DNA from: Desulfurellaceae bacterium bin18
GTDB lineage: Bacteria > Desulfobacterota > Binatia > Bin18
DNA length: 64,000 nucleotides
Assembly (NCBI GenBank): GCA_002238415.1
Contig: MPMI01000017.1
Coordinates: forward strand, 44,957 to 108,956
Direction of reading: 5' to 3'
Both the position numbers and the translations under genes were made by a program. Below are positions 41,914 through 50,792 of the stretch, piece by piece (the first letter of the stretch is position 1; every line of letters starts with the position of its first letter). The notes beneath the pieces were generated by a model. It was not told the origin of the DNA, made no database searches, and saw nothing but the letters and a program-made list of their open reading frames with translations.

Positions 41914-42363
41914 ATGCGAAAGAATCTACACCCCGAAGACCTTGGCGATTTCCTGGATCAGCCCAAATGCGCAACCCTGGCGACACATTTCAAGGACGGG
42001 ACGATTCTGATGTCGCCTGTCTGGCACGAGTGGAAAGACGGCGGGTTTACGGTTGCGGTCGCGAGCGAGGATATTAAGGCCCGTCACATTCGGCGTGATG
42101 CGAAGGTAAGTATCAGCGTGGCTGAAGATAGCCCTCCCTATCGGGGGATTGAGGTACGCGGGGAGGCCAGCATCGAGCGGGCGGACGCGTTTGAGACCAC
42201 CCAGCGGATCGCCGTGCGCTATCTGGGAGCCAAACAGGGAGCGGCCTATGCTGAGGCCTTCCGCGAGGCCGACCTGGTGCTGATCCGAGTCAAACCGGGC
42301 GTGCTGCGGGCCTGGGATTTTGCCGACGAGACAGAGTTAAGCCGCGACCCGCAGGCCGGCTGA
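41914..42363 (+). CDS. Pyridoxamine 5'-phosphate oxidase-like, probable F420-dependent protein
   Basis: The split-barrel fold is shown by LDQPKCATLATHFKDGTILMS, PVWHEWKDGGFTVAVA, KARHIRRDAKVSISVAED and YRGIEVRGEASIE, in 149 residues. This is the pattern of the TIGR03618-like F420/FMN-binding group. It would reduce small organic substrates with F420H2 or flavin. GAGGGAG precedes the ATG. The three genes GST, small protein and this one run in the same direction. Confidence 0.82.
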   Translation: MRKNLHPEDLGDFLDQPKCATLATHFKDGTILMSPVWHEWKDGGFTVAVASEDIKARHIRRDAKVSISVAEDSPPYRGIEVRGEASIERADAFETTQRIAVRYLGAKQGAAYAEAFREADLVLIRVKPGVLRAWDFADETELSRDPQAG

Positions 42364-42387
42364 GTGCAGCCTCAGCCAACACCTGTC

Positions 42388-43824
42388 TTACTTTGCCACT
42401 GATGCGCTGGCCGCTGGGTGACCGCTTGGCACGCCCCGGTCCGTGCCACCCCCGGCGTCGAGCAAGGCTTGTCTATGCAGGGCCGCCGGATGCGGCCTGC
42501 TGAGCTTCGGCCCTTTGCCGTACAGCTTCTCGCGCAAGCTGCCTTCCTGATATTCCTTTTGCATACGACCGCGCTTTTGCAGCACGGGCACCACCCCATC
42601 GACAAACTCCTCAAAGGAACCCGGCGTGGTGGCATAGGCCAGATTAAACCCGTCCACGCCCGCCCCGATCCAGTCTTCGAACTGATCGGCAATACTTTCC
42701 GGCGTACCGACCAGGACCGGCCCGGCCCCACCGATACCGACATATCTGGCGAGGTCGCGCAAGGTCCATTTGCGAGTGGGATCCCCCTCGGTAAAGCTGT
42801 GGACGAGGGTGCGAATGGCATTGGTCTCGATATACTCAAGCGGCTGGTCGGGTTCAAACTGCCCGAAGTCTATGCCGCTCCAGCCGCTCAATAAGGCCAG
42901 CCCGCCGTCATAGCTGCACTGCTCAAAATACTCTTCATAGCGGCGTTTGGCCGCGGCTTCGGTCTCGCCTGTAATCACTTTCATGTATGCAAAACACAGG
43001 ATGTCCTCTGGGTTCCTGCCGTTCTTGCGAGCGATCTTGCGGATATCCTTAATATACTGGCCATCGACCTCAGGCTTTGAGCCAATGACAAAAACAGCTT
43101 CCGCATGCTGAGCCGCGAAGGCACGACCCCGATCTGAGGCACCAGCCTGAAACAAGACGGGCGTCCGTTGCGGGGAGGGTTCAGCCAGGTGGCAGCCTTC
43201 AACCTTATAGTATTTGCCTTCATGTCTGACATCGTGGACTTTGGTTGGGTCGGCATAAATCCCGCGCTTAGCATCTTTAAGCACGGCATCATCTTCCCAG
43301 CTCTTCTCCCACAGTTTGTAACACACGTCGCAGTACTCATCCGCCATATCGTAGCGTTCGTCGTGGTCGGCCAGACCGGCCTGGCCGTAGTTCCGACCTG
43401 CGCTTTCGAGATATGACGTCACGATATTCCAGGCGATCCGACCTTTGGTGAGATGGTCCAGGGTGGAAATGAGGCGCGCAAACGTGAACGGGTGGTTTTG
43501 AATGATGGAGCTCGTAAAACCGAACCCGATATGCTCGGTGGCATAGGCCATAGCCGGGATGAGCAGCATGGGATCGTTGACCGGTATCTGGGCGGCTTCG
43601 GTCAGCGCGGCTTCCCGGTTGCCTCGAAACACATCGTACACGCCGAGCACGTCGGCCAGGAAGATGGCGTCGAATTTTCCCCGTTCGACGATCTTTGCAA
43701 ATTCGACCCACTGATTGAGGTCGGTGTACTCGGTCATATGGTCATCGTCGCGGACCCACAGGCCGGGGGACTGATGGACCACACAGTTCATATGAAAGGC
43801 GTTGAAATAGATGCGTCTCTTCAT
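42388..43824 (-). CDS. NtaA/SnaA/DszA family FMN-dependent monooxygenase
   Basis: This 478-residue luciferase-like protein is of the larger monooxygenase group (nitrilotriacetate, DszA and similar). Features are FAKIVERGKFDAIFLADVLG, FTFARLISTLDHLTKGRIAWN, IVTSYLESAGRNYG and VLFQAGASDRGRAFAA. It needs a separate FMN reductase. AGGAGAG fits the ATG at 43824. The last 25 or so residues (after HPAALHR) run past the usual family end and may be extra. The gene is divergent from the CmcJ-like gene at 44022. Confidence 0.88.
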   Translation of the reverse strand: MKRRIYFNAFHMNCVVHQSPGLWVRDDDHMTEYTDLNQWVEFAKIVERGKFDAIFLADVLGVYDVFRGNREAALTEAAQIPVNDPMLLIPAMAYATEHIGFGFTSSIIQNHPFTFARLISTLDHLTKGRIAWNIVTSYLESAGRNYGQAGLADHDERYDMADEYCDVCYKLWEKSWEDDAVLKDAKRGIYADPTKVHDVRHEGKYYKVEGCHLAEPSPQRTPVLFQAGASDRGRAFAAQHAEAVFVIGSKPEVDGQYIKDIRKIARKNGRNPEDILCFAYMKVITGETEAAAKRRYEEYFEQCSYDGGLALLSGWSGIDFGQFEPDQPLEYIETNAIRTLVHSFTEGDPTRKWTLRDLARYVGIGGAGPVLVGTPESIADQFEDWIGAGVDGFNLAYATTPGSFEEFVDGVVPVLQKRGRMQKEYQEGSLREKLYGKGPKLSRPHPAALHRQALLDAGGGTDRGVPSGHPAASASVAK

Positions 43825-44021
43825 GGATTCTCTCCTCATAGCAAGCCGGAAAGCTGGAACGTCGGGTTGCTCGTTCAGACCCCCGGATAGCAGAACACAG
43901 AATCAGAGGAGGGATGGAAGTGTCAAGTAGAGGAAGACGCCTTGCCATATGAGGCGGGCGGGCGATATGATCTGCAATCAAATCTGGAGCGGCACCTGCT
44001 CACAGCTTGGAAGGAAAACGC

Positions 44022-45041
44022 ATGACGCGAGTCACAGCACCGGCTACCGGTGACACCGGCAGTCTGGGTCGGCTCAACTACCTCGATTCCTCTCTTCACA
44101 GTTCGCTTTACCGTAACGGCAAAGTGCTCCTCCGCCGCGATGCGGACGGCAGCGACAGCGGCATGCAGGGGGTCGTCTTTGATGAGCGGCAGATGACGGT
44201 CCATAATGCCCGACTGCTAGCGGAAAAGGAGGGGCAGAACGGACACGCGCCTCGCCGCCTTGAGACCAACGGCTTTGAACTGCTGAGCCGTCCCCTTGAG
44301 TGTCCGGACCTCGACTTTTTCGATCATCGGGAAGTCGTCCAGGACTACTACCGCGAATGCGCCCAGATCGTCAGCGCGGCGACCGGGGCGGCCTCCGTCA
44401 GGGCCTTTGACCATAATGTCCGGTCAGCCGCGGGCAAGCACGGCCAGCGACGCATTCGCGGCGGGCAGCAGGTACAGGGCCCGGCCTCTATCGCCCATGG
44501 GGATTATACCCTGCGGAGCGCTCCGGAGCGGTTGCAACAACTCGCCCAGCCGCCCGGCGGCAACGACACCCTGCGCTCGGTGCTCGACCAGGGACAGTCG
44601 CTCGTTGCGCCCGAAAAAGCAGACCAGGCGCTCGCCCCAGGTGGACGCTTCGCCATCATTAACGTCTGGCGCAATATCGCCGCAGAGCCGGTTGCGACCC
44701 ACCCCCTGGCGTTATGCGACGCGCAGAGCGTGCATCCCGAAGACCTGGTAGTATTCGAAATTCACTATCAGGATCGGGTTGGCGAGAATTACTTTTCCAA
44801 GTACGCGCCGCGACACCAGTGGTATTCCTACCCGGCCATGACTCGGGATGAGGCTCTGCTGATCAAGCAGTGGGACTCGGCCGGGCCGCTCGCCCGCTCA
44901 GAAGGCCGCCGGGCCGATAGCGACGACGCCCACTCAGCGTGCACCTTCAGCTTTCACACCGCCTTTCAGGATCCGGCAACCCCTCCCGACGCGCCCGAGC
45001 GCTGGAGCATCGAGGTCCGGTGTATCGCTCTGTACGCCTGA
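44022..45041 (+). CDS. CmcJ/NvfI family oxidoreductase (Fe(II)/2-oxoglutarate-type fold)
   Basis: The 339-residue protein follows the CmcJ/NvfI/GA4-desaturase-like pattern: GFELLSRPL...DFFDHREVVQDYY, AFDHNVR, AHGDYT with a H159-x-D161 pair, GRFAIINVWRNI, PLALCDAQSVHPEDLV, QWYSYPAMTRDEALLIKQWDS and a C-terminal FSFHTAFQDP then APERWSIEVRCIALYA. Such enzymes hydroxylate or rearrange secondary metabolites. GGAAGGAAA precedes the ATG. It is convergent with an MFS transporter gene that could export a product. Confidence 0.85.
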   Translation: MTRVTAPATGDTGSLGRLNYLDSSLHSSLYRNGKVLLRRDADGSDSGMQGVVFDERQMTVHNARLLAEKEGQNGHAPRRLETNGFELLSRPLECPDLDFFDHREVVQDYYRECAQIVSAATGAASVRAFDHNVRSAAGKHGQRRIRGGQQVQGPASIAHGDYTLRSAPERLQQLAQPPGGNDTLRSVLDQGQSLVAPEKADQALAPGGRFAIINVWRNIAAEPVATHPLALCDAQSVHPEDLVVFEIHYQDRVGENYFSKYAPRHQWYSYPAMTRDEALLIKQWDSAGPLARSEGRRADSDDAHSACTFSFHTAFQDPATPPDAPERWSIEVRCIALYA

Positions 45042-45053
45042 GCGCGGGGTGAA

Positions 45054-45108
45054 AAGAGTAAACGTGTCCTCCACCAATAGGTCCAAAGCTGTTGACACCT
45101 TTACTCTT
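45054..45108. terminator. Long hairpin between convergent genes (bidirectional terminator)
   Basis: Arms AAGAGTAAACGTGTC (45054-45068) and GACACCTTTACTCTT (45094-45108) pair over 15 bases with one mismatch around a 25-base loop. It lies between the CmcJ-like gene and the MFS gene, whose 3' ends face each other. Confidence 0.65.
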
Positions 45109-45124
45109 CAGAGACGGGCCGCTT

Positions 45125-46342
45125 TTATTGCGTCTGACGAAAATACGCCCGCGCCCGGTCTGCGGCTCGTGTCTGAATAAGCAGGGTCAACAGCAGGCTG
45201 CTGCCCAGAGTTGAAGCGATAAGCGCATAGGACAGGGCGGCGTAGCCGATGTGGGCCACCGCCAGCCCCCCGATAGCCGCTCCCACCGCATAACTGGCAT
45301 AGCCGCTGCCGGATAAGACACCCGTCAACGTTCCTCTCGCCGTTCCACCCACCTCGACGCCGACGACAAACAGGAGAGTTGCCAGTGGCATGGTGAGCAG
45401 CATGAACACGCTGGTGACCGCCACGCTCAGCCACAGGCTGTCGTCCAAGAAAAAAGCGGCCATACCGGGCAGCGTCGCAATGAGCGCCGTGACCGCTGCG
45501 ATGGACAGCCGCCATTGGCTTTTCCCTATTTTTCCGCCTAGGAAGAGACCGCAGGTTGTGCCGAGGGCAACAATGGAAACCGGCAGGGCGAGTTCTGCCG
45601 TGCTGAGCTGATACGTCACTTGGAGAAACGGAGGAAAGAAAGTCATAATGAGCCCGTAGGCGGTCCGGACGGTGAGGTTGGTGAAGGCCAGCAGCCAAGT
45701 CACCGAAAAACGGCCGACCTGTCTGAGGCGGCTGCCAAGAACGAGCAGCTTTCGCTGGGCATTACGCTCCGGCGTATGGAGAAACACCAGCAGCGTGCAG
45801 AACAGCAAGGCAGCGCCCACGGCCAGGAACGCCGCTCGCCAGCCGGCATACGCGGCGATGAGGGTGACAAACGGGACGCCCAGCACGCTGCTCAGACCCG
45901 GCTGGGTCGTCACCACGGCGACCCCCAGCGCCCGTTTTTCAGCGGGCAGGAAGTCGCCGAGTAGGGCAATGCAGGTAGGTGGGACCATACCGCCGCCTAT
46001 GCCGGAGAGGATGCGGAAGACGGCCGCGCTGGGAAGATTCGGAGCCAGGGCCGTACCGATTGAAGCCAAGCCGACCAGCAAGGTGCCCACCAGTAAAACC
46101 GGTTTTCTACCATAAGCGTCGGAAAACGGACCAACGACAATGGCCGTTACCGCCCAGGCGACAGCGGCCGAGGTGACGAGTTGGGCAACGGCCGGAACGG
46201 TGGTGTGCCAATCATGTGACATGGCGACCAGCAACGGTCCCAACATGCTGAGCGCGGTCAAAACGGCAAAGACCGTACCGCCGATTGTGATAAGAAACAG
46301 GGGTGTATTGACGGGGTGGGTCGGCTCTGACGAAGTTGGCAT
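45125..46342 (-). CDS. MFS transporter
   Basis: About twelve transmembrane segments in 405 residues. The signature between helices 2 and 3 is GPFSDAYGRKPVLLVGTLLVG, and RILSGIGGGMVPPTCIALLGD follows. This is the drug-proton antiporter type of major facilitator. No close ribosome-binding site is evident before the ATG. The gene is convergent with the CmcJ-like oxygenase and divergent from an SDR, so it may export a product made by them. Confidence 0.9.
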   Translation of the reverse strand: MPTSSEPTHPVNTPLFLITIGGTVFAVLTALSMLGPLLVAMSHDWHTTVPAVAQLVTSAAVAWAVTAIVVGPFSDAYGRKPVLLVGTLLVGLASIGTALAPNLPSAAVFRILSGIGGGMVPPTCIALLGDFLPAEKRALGVAVVTTQPGLSSVLGVPFVTLIAAYAGWRAAFLAVGAALLFCTLLVFLHTPERNAQRKLLVLGSRLRQVGRFSVTWLLAFTNLTVRTAYGLIMTFFPPFLQVTYQLSTAELALPVSIVALGTTCGLFLGGKIGKSQWRLSIAAVTALIATLPGMAAFFLDDSLWLSVAVTSVFMLLTMPLATLLFVVGVEVGGTARGTLTGVLSGSGYASYAVGAAIGGLAVAHIGYAALSYALIASTLGSSLLLTLLIQTRAADRARAYFRQTQ

Positions 46343-46457
46343 GGCTAGGTGTGACGAATCGCGCTATCAGGTTGCTGTGGACAGAGCAAGACGGAGCGCG
46401 TCCGGTTTGATGCTGTCGTCACTTGCCTGACACAAGCAGCCTGGGAGGAGGGTCGGC

Positions 46458-47165
46458 ATGACGCAAAAAGTCTGTATTGTCACCGGTGTTGGACAGGGAA
46501 CAGGGCTGGGTGTCGTCCGCCGGTTTGCTGAGGGCGGCTACCGGGTTGCCATGCTGGCACGCAATACGGAACGTCTTACCCAGTTCGAGCAGGAGATTGC
46601 CGAAACCACAGCATATCCGTGTGACATCAGCCATGAAGCCGAGGTGAATGCCACGGTTGCGGCCGTTGCCGAGCAGCTTGGACCTCCGACCGTCCTGATT
46701 CATAACGCCGTCAGCTTTGATGCGATCTTTGGCACCTTCCTGGAAATTGACCCGGCGAGTCTTCAGCACAACTTTCAGGTCAACATCATGGGGCTGCTGT
46801 ATATGGCTCGGGCGGTGACCCCGCATATGCTCGAAGCCGGACAGGGTGCGATACTAGTGACGGGTAATACGGCGTCGAGACGGGGCCGCCCGCAATTTGC
46901 CGCCTTTGCGCCCACCAAAACCGCTCAGCGTATTCTTACCGAATCCATTGCGCGCACCCTCGGTCCGCAGGGCATCCATGTGTCTTTTCTGGTCATTGAC
47001 GGCGGTATTGACATGCCGTTTGCGCGCACCTTGCTCAAGGACAAACCGGACGAATTTTTCATTAAAACGTCGGCGATTGCCGACACCATCTGGAACATCG
47101 TCCACCAGGACCGCTCGGGCTGGACCTTTGAGCTTGATATCCGGCCGTTCGGGGAGGAATGGTAA
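46458..47165 (+). CDS. SDR family protein with Phe at the catalytic Tyr position
   Basis: A 235-residue Rossmann protein with the TGVGQGTGLG cofactor loop (9-18). The active-site segment is QFAAFAPTKTAQ, so the YxxxK tyrosine is F150 with K154 kept. The VIDGGID stretch and this FAxFAxxK pattern recur in a subset of SDRs, so the change looks like a subfamily trait rather than recent decay. GGGAGGAGGG precedes the ATG. Function is unknown. Confidence 0.8.
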   Translation: MTQKVCIVTGVGQGTGLGVVRRFAEGGYRVAMLARNTERLTQFEQEIAETTAYPCDISHEAEVNATVAAVAEQLGPPTVLIHNAVSFDAIFGTFLEIDPASLQHNFQVNIMGLLYMARAVTPHMLEAGQGAILVTGNTASRRGRPQFAAFAPTKTAQRILTESIARTLGPQGIHVSFLVIDGGIDMPFARTLLKDKPDEFFIKTSAIADTIWNIVHQDRSGWTFELDIRPFGEEW

Positions 47166-47191
47166 GCTGACAATCCAGACAATAAGGAGTG

Positions 47192-47485
47192 TTACATCGC
47201 CAGATAGGTATTGATGGCCTTCTTCCCGTCCACGACAAGGGCAATCTCCACGCTCTCAATGGCCGGTTGGGTCGTCAGCTCCAGGGTCGTTCGGATATCG
47301 TTGACGGCATGCTCGGTGACATCCGCGATGACGTACAGCTTGCGTTTGCCGAGATCGGCCAGCGTATGGATGATGGTCACACCGGGAAAGGGATTCATGA
47401 GCCGTTCCTGGACGACCTGGGCTGCGGCTCTATTCTCTGCCTGACTCGCTCCCGCGCGCCATGTGACGGTAATTAATACATCCAT
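47192..47485 (-). CDS. Small conserved-looking hypothetical protein
   Basis: Length is 97 residues from ATG 47485 (MDVLITVTWRAGASQAENRA, ending KKAINTYLAM). Alternating beta strands and helices suggest a ferredoxin-like fold with two repeats (VTIIHTLADLGKRKLYVIAD). GGGAGG lies before the ATG. It is convergent with the SDR and divergent from the first Rieske gene. No family was recognised. Confidence 0.6.
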   Translation of the reverse strand: MDVLITVTWRAGASQAENRAAAQVVQERLMNPFPGVTIIHTLADLGKRKLYVIADVTEHAVNDIRTTLELTTQPAIESVEIALVVDGKKAINTYLAM

Positions 47486-47750
47486 ATACGCCTCCCGTGA
47501 GTAAAGTGCTGTGGCCTGCTTGTTGTACTGCTTTTTGATGCCACTGCAAACCGTCCCTTCCCGACGCAGCACTGCCCGGGAGGGCTGGCGGAGAGTTGGT
47601 CTCAGCCAGACCGGGGGGTAGGACGAGGTCAGAGCCGTGGACCGCTCGCCGGATATTTTTCCCGGCGCTATACTGTCTTGTCCGCAAGAGTGGTATGAGA
47701 CTGGACAGGCGGGCCGAACTGGTGGCCGCAAGAGAAGGGGTGTTCCTCAT

Positions 47751-48986
47751 ATGGCTATACAAACACACCACGACACGGATGCCGGCACGAACGGCACAGT
47801 CTGGCACGAGGCTTACCCGGAGCTCGGAACCGGGCCGATTCCGATTGAGCCGTGTGTTTCAGCCGAATACTTCGAGTTGGAGCGAGAGCGCATTTACAAG
47901 AAGACCTGGCTCAATGTGGGCCGCATCGAACAGCTTCCCCGGCCTGGAGATTATTTTGTCAAAGACCTGCCCGTCTGTGATACGTCGGTTATCCTGACGC
48001 GCGGCCGGGACGGTGTCCTGCAAGCGTTCCATAATATGTGTTCCCACCGGGGTAATAAGATCGTCTGGGATCAGCATGGCTCGTGTCAGAATTTTACGTG
48101 TAAATTCCACGGCTGGAGCTATGGTCTCGACGGCAGCCTGAGATTCGTTCCGGATGAAGAACGCTTTTGCGATCTCAAAAAAGACCGGCTCGGTCTGACG
48201 CCGGTCCGGGCCGATGTGTGGGAAGGCTTTATCTTTATCAATCTCGATCCGACCCCGCCGGAAACCCTCACCGAACATCTCGGCGAGCTTGGAGCCGGAC
48301 TGGAGGGCTATCCGTTCGCGCACCTGACGACCTGCTATGCCTGGTCTACGGAACTGAAGGCCAACTGGAAGGTGCTCAAAGACGCCTTTCACGAAGCCTA
48401 TCATGTGCCCTTCTTACATAAGCGTTCCCTGCCCGATTCATTTACCAGCCCGGACAATCCGTATGCGCACGCTTTTGCGTTTAGGCTGTATGAACGCAAC
48501 CACCGCATGTCCGTCTTCGGGAATCCTGGCCATCAGCCGAGCCCGGTCGAACTCCTGGCCCATCGCTTCGGCGCGTCGATTGTCAAGCGTGACTGGGAGA
48601 TGGCTGACTTACCGCCGGGGGTGAATCCGACCCGGAGTCAGTTTTGGGCCTTTGATGCCAATATGATTTTTCCTAATTTTGATGTGTTTGTTTTTGACGG
48701 TACCTATCTGACGCATAATTTTTGGCCACTCGCGCCGGCCCGGACCCTCTGGGAAGTCAAGACGTATTTCCCCGCTGCCCAGAACACTGCGCAGCGTTTC
48801 AGCCAGGAGTACAGCAAGGTGCTCTTGCGCGAGGCACTACTGGAGGATGCCAGCACCCTGGAAGCAACCCAATCCATGCTGGCCTCAGGCGCGAAAAAAG
48901 AATTTGTCCTCCAGGACCAGGAACTCCTGGTCCGGCACGGACATAAAGTCATAGAGGATATGGTCGGTTTCTACCGAAGGCCATAG
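47751..48986 (+). CDS. Rieske oxygenase alpha subunit, paralogue A
   Basis: This 411-residue Rieske non-haem iron oxygenase has CSHRGNK and CKFHGWSYGLDG as [2Fe-2S] ligands and the iron site KDAFHEAYHVPFLH. The residue three before the first iron His is Glu, where naphthalene dioxygenase has the bridging Asp. No beta subunit gene is nearby, so it is probably an alpha-only (alpha3) enzyme. It heads a set of three paralogues sharing the C-terminal SMLASGAKKEFVLQDQE-type motif. The ATG at 47751 follows GAAGGGG. Confidence 0.9.
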   Translation: MAIQTHHDTDAGTNGTVWHEAYPELGTGPIPIEPCVSAEYFELERERIYKKTWLNVGRIEQLPRPGDYFVKDLPVCDTSVILTRGRDGVLQAFHNMCSHRGNKIVWDQHGSCQNFTCKFHGWSYGLDGSLRFVPDEERFCDLKKDRLGLTPVRADVWEGFIFINLDPTPPETLTEHLGELGAGLEGYPFAHLTTCYAWSTELKANWKVLKDAFHEAYHVPFLHKRSLPDSFTSPDNPYAHAFAFRLYERNHRMSVFGNPGHQPSPVELLAHRFGASIVKRDWEMADLPPGVNPTRSQFWAFDANMIFPNFDVFVFDGTYLTHNFWPLAPARTLWEVKTYFPAAQNTAQRFSQEYSKVLLREALLEDASTLEATQSMLASGAKKEFVLQDQELLVRHGHKVIEDMVGFYRRP

Positions 48987-49138
48987 GCCCTGGCTGTGCG
49001 TTATTGACCAAAAAACTCTGCCGTGTTTTAAGTTCATTCTCCACCATGCCGAGTCTGTTCTGAGCCCGTTCTCGGTCAAAGAGGACGGACACGACACCGG
49101 ACCATGGCATAAGAAGACCAAAACAGGGAGGCAATAGA

Positions 49139-50428
49139 ATGAGTGCAACACCAAACGGAACTCCGGCAAACGGCAACGGCGCGGCCGGCGGCTATAAGTG
49201 GCACAATAAATATCCCCACCTCGGGACCGGCCCGGTTCCGGCGGACGTTTTTACTTCGCAAGAGCAGTTTGAACTGGAGCGCGAGCGGATTTTCAAGAAA
49301 GTCTGGCTGAACGTCGGGCGGGTGGAACGGATTCCCAATCCGGGCGACTATTTTGTGCAAGACCTGGCGGTGTGCAATACCTCGGTCATTGTCGTCCGCG
49401 GCAAAGACGGCGCGGTGCATGCCTTTCATAATATGTGCTCGCACCGGGGGAATAAAATCGCGTGGGATCAGGGCGGGACGTGCCAGAATTTCACCTGTAA
49501 GTTCCACGGCTGGAGTTACGGCCTGGACGGGAAGTTGAAGTTCGTGCCTGACGAGGAGAGCTTCTTTGATCTCAAGAAAGAAACCCTGGGCCTGACACGG
49601 GTAGCGGTGGGTGTGTGGGAGGGCTTTATCTTCATCAATGTCGATCCCAATCCGACCGAGACTCTACAGGAGTATCTGGGCGACCTGGCAACCGGACTGG
49701 AGGGCTATCCGTTCGGCGAATTCTCAACTACCAGCACATCGTGGACCTCGGAGGTGAACGCCAACTGGAAAGTCATCAAGGATGCCTTTCAGGAAGTGTA
49801 CCATATTGCCTTTTTGCACAAACGCTCCATCCCGGACTCGTTTACCAGCAAAGACAACCCCTACGCCCACAGCCTGGATGTCACCCTGTATCCGCGACAT
49901 GGCAGCATGTCGCTGTTCGGCAGCGCAGACTACAAACCGAGTCCGGTGGCCAAACTGGCGGCCCAGCATGGCGAGATTGTCATTCGTAGCGACTTTTCGG
50001 CGGACGGTCTGCCGGCAGGGGTGAATCCGCTGCGGAGCGAGGCTTGGTCGCTGGACCTGAACGTTATCTTCCCGGCGTTCTTTGTTGATGTTTCTCAGGG
50101 GTCGTATTTTACCCATCAGTTCATGCCTATTGGCGTGGATAAGACGCTGTGGACCTCGACCCAGTACTATACCAAGGCGACCACGCCGGGGCGGCGTTTC
50201 AGTCAGGAATACGGCAACGTGATCTTCCGCGATATTATCATGGAAGATGGTCGGACCTTTGAGGAGACCCAGTCCATGCTCTCGTCCGGCGCGAAAAAAG
50301 AGTTTTATCTGCACGACGAAGAGATTCTCGTCCGTCACAGCCATCACGTTATTGACCAGATGCTTACGGGGCAACCGGTTGACCGCGCGTTTGCTGCCAA
50401 CGGAAAGGAGGCGGCTTCCCATGCCTGA
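49139..50428 (+). CDS. Rieske oxygenase alpha subunit, paralogue B
   Basis: A close paralogue of the previous gene (429 residues), with CSHRGNK, CKFHGWSYGLDGK and the iron site KDAFQEVYHIAFLH. It has a Gly/Asn-rich N-terminal extension and a longer C-terminal tail (about 20 residues). AGGGAGG precedes the ATG. The next small gene overlaps its 3' end by 8 bases, so the two are translated together. Substrate is unknown; the nearby HpaB and VOC genes suggest a phenolic compound. Confidence 0.9.
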   Translation: MSATPNGTPANGNGAAGGYKWHNKYPHLGTGPVPADVFTSQEQFELERERIFKKVWLNVGRVERIPNPGDYFVQDLAVCNTSVIVVRGKDGAVHAFHNMCSHRGNKIAWDQGGTCQNFTCKFHGWSYGLDGKLKFVPDEESFFDLKKETLGLTRVAVGVWEGFIFINVDPNPTETLQEYLGDLATGLEGYPFGEFSTTSTSWTSEVNANWKVIKDAFQEVYHIAFLHKRSIPDSFTSKDNPYAHSLDVTLYPRHGSMSLFGSADYKPSPVAKLAAQHGEIVIRSDFSADGLPAGVNPLRSEAWSLDLNVIFPAFFVDVSQGSYFTHQFMPIGVDKTLWTSTQYYTKATTPGRRFSQEYGNVIFRDIIMEDGRTFEETQSMLSSGAKKEFYLHDEEILVRHSHHVIDQMLTGQPVDRAFAANGKEAASHA

Positions 50429-50747
50429 GGCACGCTTACCCGAGCAGTTCCGGGATTTGGAGCAATGGATAGGCTGGTCGTTGGAAACCGAAGGCGAGCG
50501 GAGCGACCGCCGTCAGGCCAGCGCTATGGAAGACATCACTGCCTTTTATGAGGCCATGCTGGCGCGCATGGAAGAGGTCCTGCCCTATCTGGAGCAGTTC
50601 AGCCTGGAAGAACTCCCGGACGACGCCAAGCGCCTGTTTTATCTCACTCTGTCCTTGGCGGAAGTAGCGCCCGCGGTCGAGCAGTTCGGCCAACCCAGTG
50701 TGGTGGACGGCTACGACATCAAACGCTTTGTCGCCAGCCACAGATAA
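50421..50747 (+). CDS. Small helical protein coupled to Rieske paralogue B
   Basis: The 108 residues are largely helical and acidic (LEQWIGWSLETEGERSDRRQ, ITAFYEAMLARMEEVLPYLE, LTLSLAEVAPAVEQFGQP). It is homologous to the protein at 53239, which follows Rieske paralogue C. Shared features are the LGW/IGW-L-TE-ER--RQ block, D-I-AFY-AML and LSLAE-APAVE-FGQP. It starts inside the Rieske gene end (ATG at 50421). No known domain is recognised; it may be an assembly or stabilising partner. Confidence 0.8.
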   Translation: MPEARLPEQFRDLEQWIGWSLETEGERSDRRQASAMEDITAFYEAMLARMEEVLPYLEQFSLEELPDDAKRLFYLTLSLAEVAPAVEQFGQPSVVDGYDIKRFVASHR

Positions 50748-50792
50748 GACGCGCATCAGCCGAGGCACGGTATCGCGCGCTAGGAGGGAGCC

